The notes: a model not told the origin generated them from the letters alone. Counted from the first letter of the stretch, positions 7,961 to 19,854 are shown. The stretch is DNA of 40,379 bases from Bdellovibrionia bacterium (GCA_030424665.1 JAUHWN010000016.1:1-40379), one strand, 5' to 3'. Made by a program: numbers and translations.

Positions 7961-9377
7961 TCCAGGAAGTGAATTTTGGGGTATTGTTAAGTCAAATTTG
8001 ATGGCTAAAAACTCTAATAACAAGCTTTTGGAAACCTGGTTCTACCCGACCCAACTCATGAATGTAGATCAAAAGGATTTCTCAACTCGTTTTCAGTTAG
8101 GAGTCCCCTCCGATCTCCATCGATACTGGATCCATGAAAATATTCTCGATCGAATTTGTTCTGAAATATCAGCTATTTACAGTAAGCCATTTGATATTGA
8201 ATTGATCGTAGATGACAGCCTCCAGTCCTATTCAACAGGTCCAGGTGAGCTTCATAAGGTAATGAGCCAACCAGTGTCTCAAAATGAGACAAAGCTAAGT
8301 CCTCCAAAAGAACCCCAATTAATGAGTCAAAATCCCATCTCACGAAGGGATGTCCTCAATAAAGATTATACGTTTTCAACTTTTGTAGTGGGTCGTAATA
8401 ATGAGTTTGCCCATGCCGCTTGTTATTCAATTGCGCAAAATCCTGGGGCCGAAGGTTACAACCCTCTATTTATATGTGGTCCTACTGGTATGGGTAAAAC
8501 CCACTTAATAAATGCAGTTGGAAATTTCATACGCGAAGCCAACCCTTCCCTAAGAATTTGTTATGTTTCAGCGGAACGATTTCTCAATGAATGTATTTCG
8601 AGCATTCGTCGCCAAGAAATGGAAAAATTCAGAACAAGGTACCGCGATCGCTGCGAGATCCTATTAATGGATGATATCCAGGTTTTGGGTCGTGGGGAGG
8701 CTGTTCAAGAAGAATTCTTCCACACCCTCAATGACTTTTTTGAAAAAGGTCAGCAGGTTATTGTGGCTAGTGATAGAATACCGAAAGATATCAAGGGTTT
8801 AGAGGATAGGATACGCACTCGACTGGAGTGGGGACTCATCGCGGATATTCAAATGCCCGACATGGAGACCCGCGTGGCTATCCTTCGCTACAAGGCTGAA
8901 CGCAAGAATATGCAAATCTCCGATGATGTGGTCAATTATATAGCCAGGATATCCAAACGTTCAATCCGTGAACTCGAAGGGAACCTTAATAAGGTTAAGA
9001 TGTTTTCAGAACTGCAAGGACTTGGAGTTAGCCTAGCCTTGGCCAAAAAAGTTTTGGCTAGTCACGGAGAAACCTCAACCCTAACAGTCGATGAAATTCA
9101 GAAAATGACAGCCGAACACTTTAAAGTTCGGGTTGTAGATCTCAAGTCGAAGAATAGATCAAAGCCCCTAGTAACTGCACGCCAAGCAGCTATGTATCTG
9201 ATCAAAAAACATTTAGAAAAAAGTCTTGTTGAAATTGGGCGTTACTTCGGAGGAAGGGATCATACTACGGTTCTTAGTGCAATACGTCGGATCGAAAAAC
9301 AACTGCAAGAAAATTCCGATTTATCGAAAGATATTGATGACTTAGAGAACAGAATCCACAACATCACAGGGCTGTAG
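7953..9377 (+). CDS. dnaA: Chromosomal replication initiator DnaA
   Basis: 474 residues. AAA+ ATPase that binds DnaA boxes and opens oriC. Domain I is at the N-terminus (FWGIVKSNLMAKN...W). A Ser/Pro/Gln-rich linker follows (about 95-130). The AAA+ domain has Walker A GPTGMGKTH at 176-184 and Walker B ILLMDD. The C-terminal domain IV carries the DNA-binding signature GGRDHTTVLSAIRRIEK. The start is GTG at 7953, preceded by GGGGAGG seven bases away. The codon lies inside a consensus DnaA box, which suggests direct autoregulation. Confidence 0.97.
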   Translation: MDNPGSEFWGIVKSNLMAKNSNNKLLETWFYPTQLMNVDQKDFSTRFQLGVPSDLHRYWIHENILDRICSEISAIYSKPFDIELIVDDSLQSYSTGPGELHKVMSQPVSQNETKLSPPKEPQLMSQNPISRRDVLNKDYTFSTFVVGRNNEFAHAACYSIAQNPGAEGYNPLFICGPTGMGKTHLINAVGNFIREANPSLRICYVSAERFLNECISSIRRQEMEKFRTRYRDRCEILLMDDIQVLGRGEAVQEEFFHTLNDFFEKGQQVIVASDRIPKDIKGLEDRIRTRLEWGLIADIQMPDMETRVAILRYKAERKNMQISDDVVNYIARISKRSIRELEGNLNKVKMFSELQGLGVSLALAKKVLASHGETSTLTVDEIQKMTAEHFKVRVVDLKSKNRSKPLVTARQAAMYLIKKHLEKSLVEIGRYFGGRDHTTVLSAIRRIEKQLQENSDLSKDIDDLENRIHNITGL

Positions 9378-9433
9378 ATTGTGGATGGGGATAAATATTG
9401 TGATAGCCCTGTTGAAATAATTGTGGGTCTTGC

Positions 9434-9442
9434 TTTTCCACA
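9434..9442 (+). promoter_or_regulatory. DnaA box (TTTTCCACA)
   Basis: Relaxed-consensus box 57 bp after the dnaA stop codon, same orientation as the consensus box at 9479. Confidence 0.65.
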
Positions 9443-9478
9443 ATATCGGTGGTTAAAACGGCTCGTGAAGCTAAAAGT

Positions 9479-9487
9479 TTATCCACA
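9479..9487 (+). promoter_or_regulatory. Consensus DnaA box (TTATCCACA)
   Basis: Exact TTATCCACA, about 50 bp upstream of the GC cluster and triplet repeats. A degenerate box-like TTATTAACG lies nearer, at 9530-9538. Confidence 0.78.
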
Positions 9488-9536
9488 GAGAATGTGAAAT
9501 AATTTTAAGTGTTTAGAGGGTAAAAGCGTTTATTAA

Positions 9537-9557
9537 CGGCCCTACTACAACTACTAA
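9537..9557 (+). other. GC cluster and DnaA-trio-like triplets at the unwinding site
   Basis: CGGCCC (9537-9542) is followed in register by TAC TAC AAC TAC TAA (9543-9557), then by an AT-only tract. The opposite strand therefore reads repeated TAG-type trios, which in other bacteria guide DnaA oligomerisation onto single-stranded DNA. The match is by eye. Confidence 0.6.
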
Positions 9558-9602
9558 ATATTTAAATATATATAGTTATTAGTTATAGAAAGAGAAATTC
9601 GT

Positions 9603-10724
9603 ATGAAACTCGAAATTGAAAAAAAAGAACTCGTTTCATTATTGTCTCGAACGCAAAATATTGTTGAAAAAAGAAATACAATGCCTATTCTTGTTAACGT
9701 TCTTTTAGAGGCGGGGGACCAACACTTAAAAGTTTTCGCAACAGATCTTGAAGTGAGTCTTACCGATGAAGTTCCGACTAAAGTGCTTGATGAGGGTAAA
9801 GTTGCAGTTAGTGCAAAAAATTTATTTGATATTGTAAAAGAATTACCAGAAGGAATTATTCAGCTCACAAAGAAAGAAAATAACTGGCTAGAGATTAAAC
9901 AGGGAAAAGCAGTTTTTAACATCGTTGGTATCAGTTCAGAAGAGTACCCAGTTTTTCCAAGTTTTAATACCGATAGCTTTTTAAAAGTTGAATCAGAAAC
10001 ATTGATCGACATGATCGAAAAGACCATCTTCAGTGTTTCGAATGATGAAACTCGCTACCACTTAAACGGAGTTTACTTCGAGAAACATTCTGAAAACCAA
10101 AAGCAGTTTTACAGAATGGTAGCAACAGATGGTCATAGACTGAGTCTCGTTGATCGCATGGTCGATGAAAAGTCTGGTGAAAGCTTACCTGAAGTTGGAG
10201 TGATTATTCCACGAAAAGGTTTGCAAGAAATTCGCAAGTTGATTGATCATGTTGGTGGTGAAATTGAAATGGCCATCGAAGGATCTCAGCTGATCGTTAA
10301 AAAAGATAAAGCCATTTTAATGGTTCGCCTTATCGAGGGTAAGTATCCAAATTACCAAAAATTAATTCCAGCGAGTTTATCACGCCAAGTTTTGATTAAC
10401 CGTGAAACTCTGCTTTCTTGTTTAAAAAGAGTATCACTTTTGTCGAACCAAAAATCAAAAGGTGTCACTCTTACTTTCACAGATGGTCGTCTTGAAATCA
10501 CTTCGAACAATCCAGAACTTGGGGATGCAAAAGAAGAGATTGAATGTGGGTACGAAGGTGAAGAACTCAAAATCGGTTTTAACGCTCGCTACATTCTAGA
10601 TATTTTAAACAGCTTCGATGATGAAGGTGTTGATTTTAAACTCGATGGACAACTTTCTCCAGGAATGATTCAACCACACAATGATAGCACTTATACTTGT
10701 GTGATTATGCCCATGCGTATCTAA
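9603..10724 (+). CDS. dnaN: DNA polymerase III sliding clamp (beta subunit)
   Basis: 373 residues, normal for the three-domain beta clamp that tethers DNA polymerase III to DNA as a ring dimer. Family blocks seen are RNTMPILVNVLLEA near residue 24, FATDLEVSL, the ATDGHRLSL motif in the middle domain, and the closing TCVIMPMRI (family end YVVMPMRL). The ATG start lies immediately after the AT-rich oriC tract. The stop is directly abutted by the recF ATG, so the two are translationally coupled. Confidence 0.97.
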   Translation: MKLEIEKKELVSLLSRTQNIVEKRNTMPILVNVLLEAGDQHLKVFATDLEVSLTDEVPTKVLDEGKVAVSAKNLFDIVKELPEGIIQLTKKENNWLEIKQGKAVFNIVGISSEEYPVFPSFNTDSFLKVESETLIDMIEKTIFSVSNDETRYHLNGVYFEKHSENQKQFYRMVATDGHRLSLVDRMVDEKSGESLPEVGVIIPRKGLQEIRKLIDHVGGEIEMAIEGSQLIVKKDKAILMVRLIEGKYPNYQKLIPASLSRQVLINRETLLSCLKRVSLLSNQKSKGVTLTFTDGRLEITSNNPELGDAKEEIECGYEGEELKIGFNARYILDILNSFDDEGVDFKLDGQLSPGMIQPHNDSTYTCVIMPMRI

Positions 10725-11900
10725 ATGATAGTTAGCGAAGTTAGGCTTAAAAATTTTAGAAATATTAAAAGCCTAAACTTAGAGCTTTCTTCTGGTGTTA
10801 ATATTATTATTGGCGATAATGGTCAGGGTAAGTCTAACTTTCTTGAATCCATTATTTTTCTTTGTTCTGGTCAAAGTTTTAGACCTATCGAAAAATCTTC
10901 ATTTATCAATAAAGAGACTCGAAGCCCACTCGTAGCCCAGTCAAAGATTGTAAAAGATGAACTCAATTATGATCTCAAGCTGTTCATTGATTCAGATGGC
11001 ACAAAAGAATTTACGTCTAACAACAAAAGAACTTCTTCAGGTCGACTAAGAAATCTTTTTCCCGTTATATTATTTTCACCTGATAGCCTTAGCGTTATTA
11101 AAGAAGGGCCAGAAGAAAGAAGAAGACTCGTCGATGATTTTATTGGGTCGATTTCAAATCAACACGGCAAAATCTTACAAGACTTTAAAAAGTGCTTAAA
11201 AAATAGAAACAAGCAACTTTCTACTATGGCACAAAAAGATCACCTCACCGAATCAGATTACCAATTCTTAGATTCGATAAATCAAATATACTTTGATCTT
11301 TGTTTAAAAGTTTCTCTTTTGCGGATTCAGTATTTAAAGGACTTACTACCCTTCGTAAGAGAATCGATGCTTCATTTCTTTAAAAATGAAAATGTGGATA
11401 TTTCTGTAGATTATGTGATTTCTAACCAAGAATCTTTGAACGATCAAAAGCCAGAGCTTCTTAAAAAAATATTACTTCGATCCGATCAACTTCGAAGTGC
11501 TGAAATCGCGTCCGGTCGGAGCTTAGTGGGCCCTCATAAGCACGACATTAAGTTTTTGTTCAATGGCGAGGATTCCAGATACTTTTGCTCCCAAGGACAG
11601 CAACGAGCCCTTGTCTTGGCCTTTAAAGTGGCTCAGGTTCGGTTCATACAAGAATTTATTAAAGATCATCCCTTACTTTTACTCGATGACGTTCTTTCTG
11701 AATTAGACCTACAGCGTCGAAGAGCTCTTGTGCAATTTTTAAGATCCATCAATTCTCAAATTTTAATTACTTCGACAGACTTACAAATGCTCGAACAATT
11801 TGGTGAAGACTTGGGTAAAGTAATTCGAGTCGAAGCTGGTTTGTTTACCGAACAAGCTGAAAAGATAAGCTCTAAAAAGGCCTCTGAAACTGGCTTTTGA
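10725..11900 (+). CDS. recF: DNA replication and repair protein RecF
   Basis: 391 residues, slightly longer than many RecF proteins (about 360). An SMC-like ABC ATPase that helps load RecA at gaps. Walker A is GDNGQGKS at residues 30-37, the ABC signature region is SQGQQRALVLAFKVAQ, and Walker B/D-loop is LLLLDDVLSELD. The C-terminal extension (TEQAEKISSKKASETGF) is not part of the usual core. Zero-base spacing after dnaN indicates one mRNA. Confidence 0.96.
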   Translation: MIVSEVRLKNFRNIKSLNLELSSGVNIIIGDNGQGKSNFLESIIFLCSGQSFRPIEKSSFINKETRSPLVAQSKIVKDELNYDLKLFIDSDGTKEFTSNNKRTSSGRLRNLFPVILFSPDSLSVIKEGPEERRRLVDDFIGSISNQHGKILQDFKKCLKNRNKQLSTMAQKDHLTESDYQFLDSINQIYFDLCLKVSLLRIQYLKDLLPFVRESMLHFFKNENVDISVDYVISNQESLNDQKPELLKKILLRSDQLRSAEIASGRSLVGPHKHDIKFLFNGEDSRYFCSQGQQRALVLAFKVAQVRFIQEFIKDHPLLLLDDVLSELDLQRRRALVQFLRSINSQILITSTDLQMLEQFGEDLGKVIRVEAGLFTEQAEKISSKKASETGF

Positions 11901-11920
11901 AACCTTTTAGAGGTGAATTC

Positions 11921-11929
11921 TGTGGAAAA
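11921..11929 (-). promoter_or_regulatory. DnaA box downstream of recF
   Basis: TGTGGAAAA, the reverse complement of TTTTCCACA, 20 bp after recF and upstream of the gyrB promoter candidate. It could tie gyrB expression to DnaA or act as a titration site. Confidence 0.5.
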
Positions 11930-11949
11930 CTTAGTGGATATTGTGAACG

Positions 11950-11979
11950 CTTACAGTTTCTCTTTAAAAACCTTATAAT
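11950..11979 (+). promoter_or_regulatory. Candidate gyrB promoter
   Basis: A perfect -10 TATAAT (11974-11979) has a -35-like CTTACA (11950-11955, four of six) 18 bases upstream. It lies in the 265-bp recF-gyrB gap and would give a leader of roughly 180 nt. Confidence 0.45.
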
Positions 11980-12060
11980 TTCATATATTTAACGCACATA
12001 AGAAGTGTCCAAAAAAATATCTCCATTATATAGATAAGAATGTGAATTACTTGGTACTGA

Positions 12061-14607
<2,547 letters not shown>

Positions 14608-14616
14608 GGAATAGTA

Positions 14617-17100
14617 ATGGAAGAAATTACGAATAACGGTAACGGTAGCGGTAATATTAGTAATGTTGATATCAACAAAGAGATGCGGGAAGCCTATCTA
14701 CAGTACTCCATGAGTGTTATTGTAGGGCGAGCTCTGCCCGATGTACGAGATGGTTTAAAGCCGGTACATCGTCGTGTCCTCTTTGCGATGCATGAACTAA
14801 GAAATACTCACGATAAACCCTATAAAAAGTCTGCCCGTGTAGTCGGGGATGTTATCGGTAAATATCATCCCCATGGTGATGTTGCGGTTTACGATACGAT
14901 CGTTCGCATGGCTCAAGATTTTTCTCTTAGATATCCCCTAGTGGATGGACAAGGAAACTTTGGTTCTATCGATGGTGATAGTCCAGCAGCACAACGTTAT
15001 ACAGAAGTCCGTATGACTCGTTTGGCGGAAGAGCTTCTGCAGGACATCGATAAAGAAACGGTACCATTCGGTCCTAACTACGATGACTCCCTAGAGATTC
15101 CCCTAATATTACCTGCAAAATTCCCTAACTTACTTGTTAATGGTAGCTCGGGAATTGCTGTAGGTATGGCGACAAATATTCCTCCTCATAACCTCGGCGA
15201 GGTGATCGATGGTTGCCAGGAACTTATTAAAAATCCTGAACTCACCATTGATGACTTAATGAAATTTATTCCAGGACCGGACTTTCCCTCTGCAGGTATT
15301 ATTGCTGGTCGTACAGGAATATTGTCAGCGTACAAAAAAGGTCAGGGTGTGATCTCAATCAAGGCTGTTGCCGAAATTGTCCCTGCAAAAAATCATGACG
15401 AGATCATTGTTACCGAAATTCCTTATCAAGTAAATAAAGCGAGATTAATTGAAGCTATTGCAAACTTAGTGCGTGATAAGAAAATTGAAGGTATTTCCGA
15501 TATTCGTGATGAGTCTTCTCGTGAGGGAATGCGAATAGTAATCGTAATAAAAAGAAATGAAAATGCGGGAGTCATACTCAATCGCCTTTACAAGTACACG
15601 CAAATGCAGGTCAGCTTTGGTATACGCCTATTGGCTCTCGATTCTAAAAATCAACCACGAACATTTAATTTAAAATCAGCTCTCGAAGCATTTTTAGAGC
15701 ATAGAAAAGATGTTGTTACTAAAAGATGTATTTATGAGCTTAAAAAAGCTGAAGAACGCGCACATATATTAGAGGGATTAAAGAAAGCTCTCGATATCAT
15801 CGATGAGGTCGTCCAAACTATTCGAGCCTCAAAAGAATCATCGGTAGCTCGAGAATCTTTGATGAGTAAGTTTGGTTTTAGTGAAAGACAAGCTCAGGCG
15901 ATCCTAGATATGCGTTTAGCCCGCTTAACAGGTTTAGAGCGGCAAAAAATTATCGACGAGATTACAGATCTCAATGAGAAGATCGCGTGGTTAAAGTCTG
16001 TTCTAGCCGATGTCACTAAAGTATATGCAATTATTTCTGAAGAATTAGAAGAAATTAAATCTAAATACAATAATCCACGTCGTACCGAACTTACTGGTGA
16101 TGTAGAAGAAATTGAGGATGACGATTTAATTACTCCTGAAGATATGGTCGTTGTAATGACCAAAAATGGATACGTAAAAAGAATCCCGCTTGATGCCTAT
16201 CGCACACAAAAACGGGGCGGAAAGGGTCTAAAAGGTTCAAATACGCGAGAAGAAGATGTTGTGGCTAAGATTTTTGTGGCCAATACTAAAACGGACTTAC
16301 TCGTGTTCTCTGACAAAGGGAAGGTATATTGGAGTAAAGTCCATAAACTTCCTCAGGGATCTCGAACATCAAAGGGTCGTGCGATTGCAAATGTAGTACA
16401 GATTGACGGGAAGGAAACAGTTCAGGCAGTGATGCCCGTAGAAGATTTCAATCCAGATAAGTTTGTAGTTCTCCTTACTAAGAAGGGCATTATAAAGAAA
16501 TCTTCATTAAAGAATTTTTCTAAACCGCGACCGTCCGGAATTATCGCTCTTACAATTGATCTAGATGATGAGCTATTAGGAGCGCGAGTTTCTGATGGCA
16601 AATGTGACATCTTTGTCGCCACTAAAAATGGTATGTCTATTCGCTTTAATGAATCAGATGTGCGACCTATGGGCCGTACGGCGCGTGGTGTGAAAGCTAT
16701 AAGCTTAGGAAAAGATGATCATGTTGTAGGTATGGAGGTATTCGAAGATGGTGAAGAAACCTCGAATCTCATTGTGACCTCAGGTGGTTATGGGAAGCGA
16801 ACTCCAATTTCAGAATACCGCTGTCAGAGCCGTGGTGGTGTCGGAATTATTACGCAAAAAATTAATGATAAAGTTGGCGAAGTTATTGGTACTAGAAAAG
16901 CATCGGATGAAGATGATTTGATGGTTTCAACAGACAAGGGTCAGGTAATTAGAATGAATTGTGCCGATATTTCTATCATGGGGAGAAATACTCAAGGTGT
17001 CCGAGTCATTAATTTAAATGGTGACGAAAAAGTCGCAAGCTTGGCTGTTCTCAATGAAGAAGATGATGAGAGCCCTGAAGATAGTGAAAAGTCTGAATAA
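14617..17100 (+). CDS. gyrA: DNA gyrase subunit A
   Basis: 827 residues. Breakage-reunion subunit. The winged-helix domain has the catalytic tyrosine in AAQRYTEVR (Tyr128, equivalent to E. coli Tyr122). The quinolone-determining region reads [11 protein letters not shown], so the E. coli Ser83 position is Val89 here, while the Asp87 position is kept (Asp93). The C-terminal beta-pinwheel carries the GyrA box QKRGGKG at 531-537, which marks a true gyrase rather than ParC, and it ends in an acidic tail. It starts nine bases after gyrB. The 3' end overlaps the next gene. Confidence 0.97.
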   Translation: MEEITNNGNGSGNISNVDINKEMREAYLQYSMSVIVGRALPDVRDGLKPVHRRVLFAMHELRNTHDKPYKKSARVVGDVIGKYHPHGDVAVYDTIVRMAQDFSLRYPLVDGQGNFGSIDGDSPAAQRYTEVRMTRLAEELLQDIDKETVPFGPNYDDSLEIPLILPAKFPNLLVNGSSGIAVGMATNIPPHNLGEVIDGCQELIKNPELTIDDLMKFIPGPDFPSAGIIAGRTGILSAYKKGQGVISIKAVAEIVPAKNHDEIIVTEIPYQVNKARLIEAIANLVRDKKIEGISDIRDESSREGMRIVIVIKRNENAGVILNRLYKYTQMQVSFGIRLLALDSKNQPRTFNLKSALEAFLEHRKDVVTKRCIYELKKAEERAHILEGLKKALDIIDEVVQTIRASKESSVARESLMSKFGFSERQAQAILDMRLARLTGLERQKIIDEITDLNEKIAWLKSVLADVTKVYAIISEELEEIKSKYNNPRRTELTGDVEEIEDDDLITPEDMVVVMTKNGYVKRIPLDAYRTQKRGGKGLKGSNTREEDVVAKIFVANTKTDLLVFSDKGKVYWSKVHKLPQGSRTSKGRAIANVVQIDGKETVQAVMPVEDFNPDKFVVLLTKKGIIKKSSLKNFSKPRPSGIIALTIDLDDELLGARVSDGKCDIFVATKNGMSIRFNESDVRPMGRTARGVKAISLGKDDHVVGMEVFEDGEETSNLIVTSGGYGKRTPISEYRCQSRGGVGIITQKINDKVGEVIGTRKASDEDDLMVSTDKGQVIRMNCADISIMGRNTQGVRVINLNGDEKVASLAVLNEEDDESPEDSEKSE

Positions 17101-18163
17101 AATAGGAGTGCTACTTTTCGTAGCACTTTTTATTCAAGCCTGTACTTCTTCCGTTGAATTAGATTTTAAACGCGGACAAAAGGCATTCGATAAACAGGAG
17201 TACGAACAAGCTCTAAGCTACTTTGATAAAGTCATCAGTCGATCAAAAGAGTCTGATTATGGGATTCAGGCCGCGAAGTTAGCTGCGAATATTGCCTTCT
17301 TCAATATAAAAGAATTTAAAAAAGCCTTAAAATATTATAAATATATAGTTATTAACTCTCAAGTTCAGTCCGAACAAATTGAAGCGCAAAAGAAAATAGC
17401 CGAAATAGTATTTAATCACCTTTCTGATTACAAGCAGTCAATTACTGAATATACACGACTTCTTAATCTTCCACATAGTGAAGAAGAAGGGCGAAAATAT
17501 AAATTTACTGTAGCAAAAGCTTATTTCTTCACTAGCAATTTTTATCAAGCAAAGGTTGAGGTCGAGTCATTGATCGATAAGAAAATTGAGGACCCAAGAA
17601 ATTTTGATCCACTACTTCTGAAGGCAAATATACTACTCACCACCAAAAAAGTAGATGAGGCCATAGAGATCTTTGAAAAAGTAATTAAGCACTTCCCTGA
17701 AAAGAGCGTAAAAGACAGAGTGGTCCTGAGTTTGGCTGTCTGCCATGAAGAAAAGAAGCAGTTTGCAGAAGCTATTGATATTCTCAATAAAGAAATGAAT
17801 TCAAGTTTTGAAGAAATCGAGCAAGAAATTCGCAGAGATATCAACTCGCGAAGCCTTAACGACCCCAAAAACTATAATAGTCTGAGTCTTCTTCTTAACC
17901 TTTATCTTCTCATCGGAAACAAAAAAGAAGCAGAGAACATCCGCACTACGATCCGGCAGTTTTTCGTGAATGAATTTAATAAATCTGGCGTCGGTCCACT
18001 TATTGATATTGCTATGAAGTCTTCTCCTCCCCAGCCAATCCGCTTTGCCGATGATTCCTTACACGCAGCGACATTTGACTACATCTATTATCTGGCCGAG
18101 AGGGTCTATCAACTTCACCAAAGAAAAGCCCTAATGCCGGGTGCGCGAGGCCTTAGAAAGTAA
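17063..18163 (+). CDS. TPR-containing outer-membrane-type lipoprotein, function unknown
   Basis: 366 residues from the tandem ATG at 17063. A lipoprotein signal peptide is clear: a basic n-region, GVLLFVALF, then the lipobox-like IQAC with Ser/Thr after the cysteine. The rest is helical with TPR-like units ([54 protein letters not shown]). It is probably exported and lipidated, and may act as a protein-interaction scaffold. It is much longer than BamD, and I do not assign a pathway. The start could also be the GTG at 17084 (MKSLNKIG), which gives a neater signal peptide; neither start has a strong SD. It overlaps gyrA and its stop overlaps the atpZ ATG. Confidence 0.85.
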   Translation: MMRALKIVKSLNKIGVLLFVALFIQACTSSVELDFKRGQKAFDKQEYEQALSYFDKVISRSKESDYGIQAAKLAANIAFFNIKEFKKALKYYKYIVINSQVQSEQIEAQKKIAEIVFNHLSDYKQSITEYTRLLNLPHSEEEGRKYKFTVAKAYFFTSNFYQAKVEVESLIDKKIEDPRNFDPLLLKANILLTTKKVDEAIEIFEKVIKHFPEKSVKDRVVLSLAVCHEEKKQFAEAIDILNKEMNSSFEEIEQEIRRDINSRSLNDPKNYNSLSLLLNLYLLIGNKKEAENIRTTIRQFFVNEFNKSGVGPLIDIAMKSSPPQPIRFADDSLHAATFDYIYYLAERVYQLHQRKALMPGARGLRK

Positions 18164-18375
18164 TGAAAAGAGAGTATCTTGTTTTTATGGGTATGGGTTT
18201 TGAGCTCACTGCCCTTATCATAGCGGGCATATATGTAGGTGGACATCTAGACAAGACCTACTCTCTTAAAGGCCTTGGAGTGGCTGGAGGATGCCTTCTA
18301 GCCCTTGTCTTGTGGATTATCCACTTGCTCAGGCTCGTTTATCAGCTTAATAAGTCGGAAAACGAAAGATCTTAG
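18163..18375 (+). CDS. atpZ: AtpZ/AtpI-family small membrane protein of the ATP synthase operon
   Basis: 70 residues with two predicted membrane helices (FELTALIIAGIYVGGHL and GVAGGCLLALVLWIIHLLRLV) joined by the short DKTYSLKG loop. This is the pattern of AtpZ (F0F1-ATPase gene 1 family), thought to aid ATP synthase assembly or Mg/Ca transport. Start ATG overlaps the previous stop as TAATG, and its own TAG is directly followed by the atpI ATG. Family assignment rests on topology and context. Confidence 0.78.
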   Translation: MKREYLVFMGMGFELTALIIAGIYVGGHLDKTYSLKGLGVAGGCLLALVLWIIHLLRLVYQLNKSENERS

Positions 18376-18744
18376 ATGCTCTCCTTTCTTATCGTACATG
18401 TGATTTTTTCAAGTATCTTAATGGTTTCTTCATTTCTTTTTTTCAAAGACCAATGGGCAATTTCGTTTGGCGTGGGAAGTCTCTTTTCCATTTTCAACGC
18501 GGCACTTCTCGGTTTTGTCTGGCAGTGCATATTAAATAAAAAAAGGATTGCCCTAGCTATTAGTGTCATTGTATTTAAGTACGCGTTTTTCATAGTACTT
18601 ATCTATCGAATGGCTACATCCAAATCTCTCGATCTCGTGGGACTGAGTCTTGGAATAGCAAGTATCGCAGGAGTCGGTATTGTTTGGAGTTTTTGGAAGA
18701 TAGGGACTACAAAACGAGAGGAAAATAATAGTGGCTTCATTTAA
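18376..18744 (+). CDS. atpI: ATP synthase subunit I-like protein (AtpI)
   Basis: 122 residues with four predicted membrane helices, the size and pattern of ATP synthase I chains, which assist c-ring assembly. It lies directly between atpZ and atpB, abutting the former and overlapping the latter by 14 bp. Sequence identity in this family is low, so the call depends heavily on position. Confidence 0.75.
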   Translation: MLSFLIVHVIFSSILMVSSFLFFKDQWAISFGVGSLFSIFNAALLGFVWQCILNKKRIALAISVIVFKYAFFIVLIYRMATSKSLDLVGLSLGIASIAGVGIVWSFWKIGTTKREENNSGFI

Positions 18745-19417
18745 TTTCGTAGAAATGATTCCAGGAGTAACTCACGCAAATGCTCACGTTGCTACCGCAG
18801 CCGTTGTCACAGGAATTATCACACTCACAGCCGTTGCTGGCCGAGCAGCCATTGGTAAAGGCGAAGCAGCGATCGAGCCTTCAGGTAAACTTTCCCTAAA
18901 AGCCATTTTTGAATCCATCATGGATTTTATGTATTGGCTGAATGATATGATTCTCGGTAAGTCCGGGAGAAAATACATACCTTTCTTTGGATCTATTTTC
19001 ATATTTGTCTTCGTGAATAACATTTTTGGACTGATACCTGGAATGGCTCCTGCTACTGAAAATTTCAATACCGGTTTTGCTGTGGGAATGTTTTCATTTG
19101 TCTTTTACAACTGGTATGGACTTAAAGAAGATGGCCTTGCTTATCTAAAACATTTTTTAGGGCCGATGCTATTCTTGGCACCCCTAATGTTAGTGATCGA
19201 AATCATTTCTCACTTCGTAAGACCCGTTAGTTTGGGGCTTCGTCTCGGTGGTAACATGACTGGTGACCACCAGGTATTGGCTTCGTTTCTTGAATTAACC
19301 GGAGTGGGTGTTCCAGTTATTTTTTATTTCTTTGGTTTGTTTGTCTGTTTTATTCAGGCTTTTGTTTTTACTTTGTTATCAATGGTTTATGTGATGATGG
19401 CATCACACCACGATTAA
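18731..19417 (+). CDS. atpB: F0 ATP synthase subunit a
   Basis: 228 residues, all membrane helices in the C-terminal two thirds. The essential stator arginine is in PVSLGLRLGGNM (Arg171, equivalent to E. coli Arg210). The earlier NNIFGLIPG block is also typical. Forms the proton or sodium half-channels against the c-ring. Starts at GTG (18731) inside the end of atpI. The closing THANAHVATAAVV N-terminus is lineage-specific. Confidence 0.95.
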   Translation: MASFNFVEMIPGVTHANAHVATAAVVTGIITLTAVAGRAAIGKGEAAIEPSGKLSLKAIFESIMDFMYWLNDMILGKSGRKYIPFFGSIFIFVFVNNIFGLIPGMAPATENFNTGFAVGMFSFVFYNWYGLKEDGLAYLKHFLGPMLFLAPLMLVIEIISHFVRPVSLGLRLGGNMTGDHQVLASFLELTGVGVPVIFYFFGLFVCFIQAFVFTLLSMVYVMMASHHD

Positions 19418-19433
19418 TATAGAGGAGAATTAG

Positions 19434-19832
19434 ATGAAAAAATATTCTAGAATTTTATGGGTGATTGCCGGTACTCTAGTAGCTTTACCTGCTCTTGCTC
19501 AAGATGGCGCTCAAATGAACGAAATGGCTAATCTTGTTGCAGTTCTTAAAGACAACGGTGGTCTTATTGCTTTAGGTGCTTGTTTAGGTATCGGTTTAGC
19601 TGCTTTCGGTGGTGCTGCTGGACAAGGTCGTGCTGCTGCTTCTGCTCTTGAAGGTATTGCAAGAAACCCAGCCGCTTCTGGTAAGCTTCTTGTACCACTT
19701 GTTTTAAGCTTGGCACTTATCGAATCACTTATCATTTTCTCACTTTTGATCGCTCTTCAAGTAGCCGGAGTTCTTGGTGACTCTTTCGGTCCACTTATTG
19801 AAGCTGCTAAGAAAGTTGCAGGACTAGAGTAA
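19434..19832 (+). CDS. atpE: F0 ATP synthase subunit c (with N-terminal signal-like extension)
   Basis: 132 residues against the usual 75-90. The extra length is an N-terminal signal-peptide-like stretch (MKKYSRILWVIAGTLVALPALAQ) before the two-helix hairpin. The ion-binding glutamate is Glu97 in ALIESLIIF. Helix 1 carries GAAGQGRAAASALEGIARNPAA with Gln64 where Na+-type c subunits have a ligand, and Ser98 follows the Glu. SD GAGGAG precedes the ATG. Codon use is strongly biased (GCT, GGT), fitting high expression. A strong terminator follows. No atpF/H/A/G/D/C lies nearby, so those subunits must be elsewhere. Confidence 0.95.
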   Translation: MKKYSRILWVIAGTLVALPALAQDGAQMNEMANLVAVLKDNGGLIALGACLGIGLAAFGGAAGQGRAAASALEGIARNPAASGKLLVPLVLSLALIESLIIFSLLIALQVAGVLGDSFGPLIEAAKKVAGLE

Positions 19833-19854
19833 TAGTTAAGCGTTTTATTTTGAT

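Larger units (their letters stand above)
9378..9602. other. dnaA-dnaN intergenic region, probable oriC unwinding region
   Basis: 225 bp holding two DnaA boxes (9434, 9479), a weak reverse box TGTGGATGG at 9380, a short GC cluster with DnaA-trio-like triplets (9537-9557) and an A/T-only or nearly A/T-only tract to about 9590. The order box, GC cluster, triplets, AT-rich tract leading into dnaN resembles the B. subtilis basal unwinding system. The dnaN promoter must also lie here. Confidence 0.75.

Noticed and set aside
18311-18324. TGTGGAT/ATCCAC, looking like two facing DnaA half-boxes
   Set aside because: Inside the atpZ coding region, imperfect, and explained by the codons for Trp-Ile-Ile-His.
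18784-19735. Minus-strand open frames opposite atpB and atpE
   Set aside because: Antisense to strongly conserved genes; due to codon bias on the coding strand.
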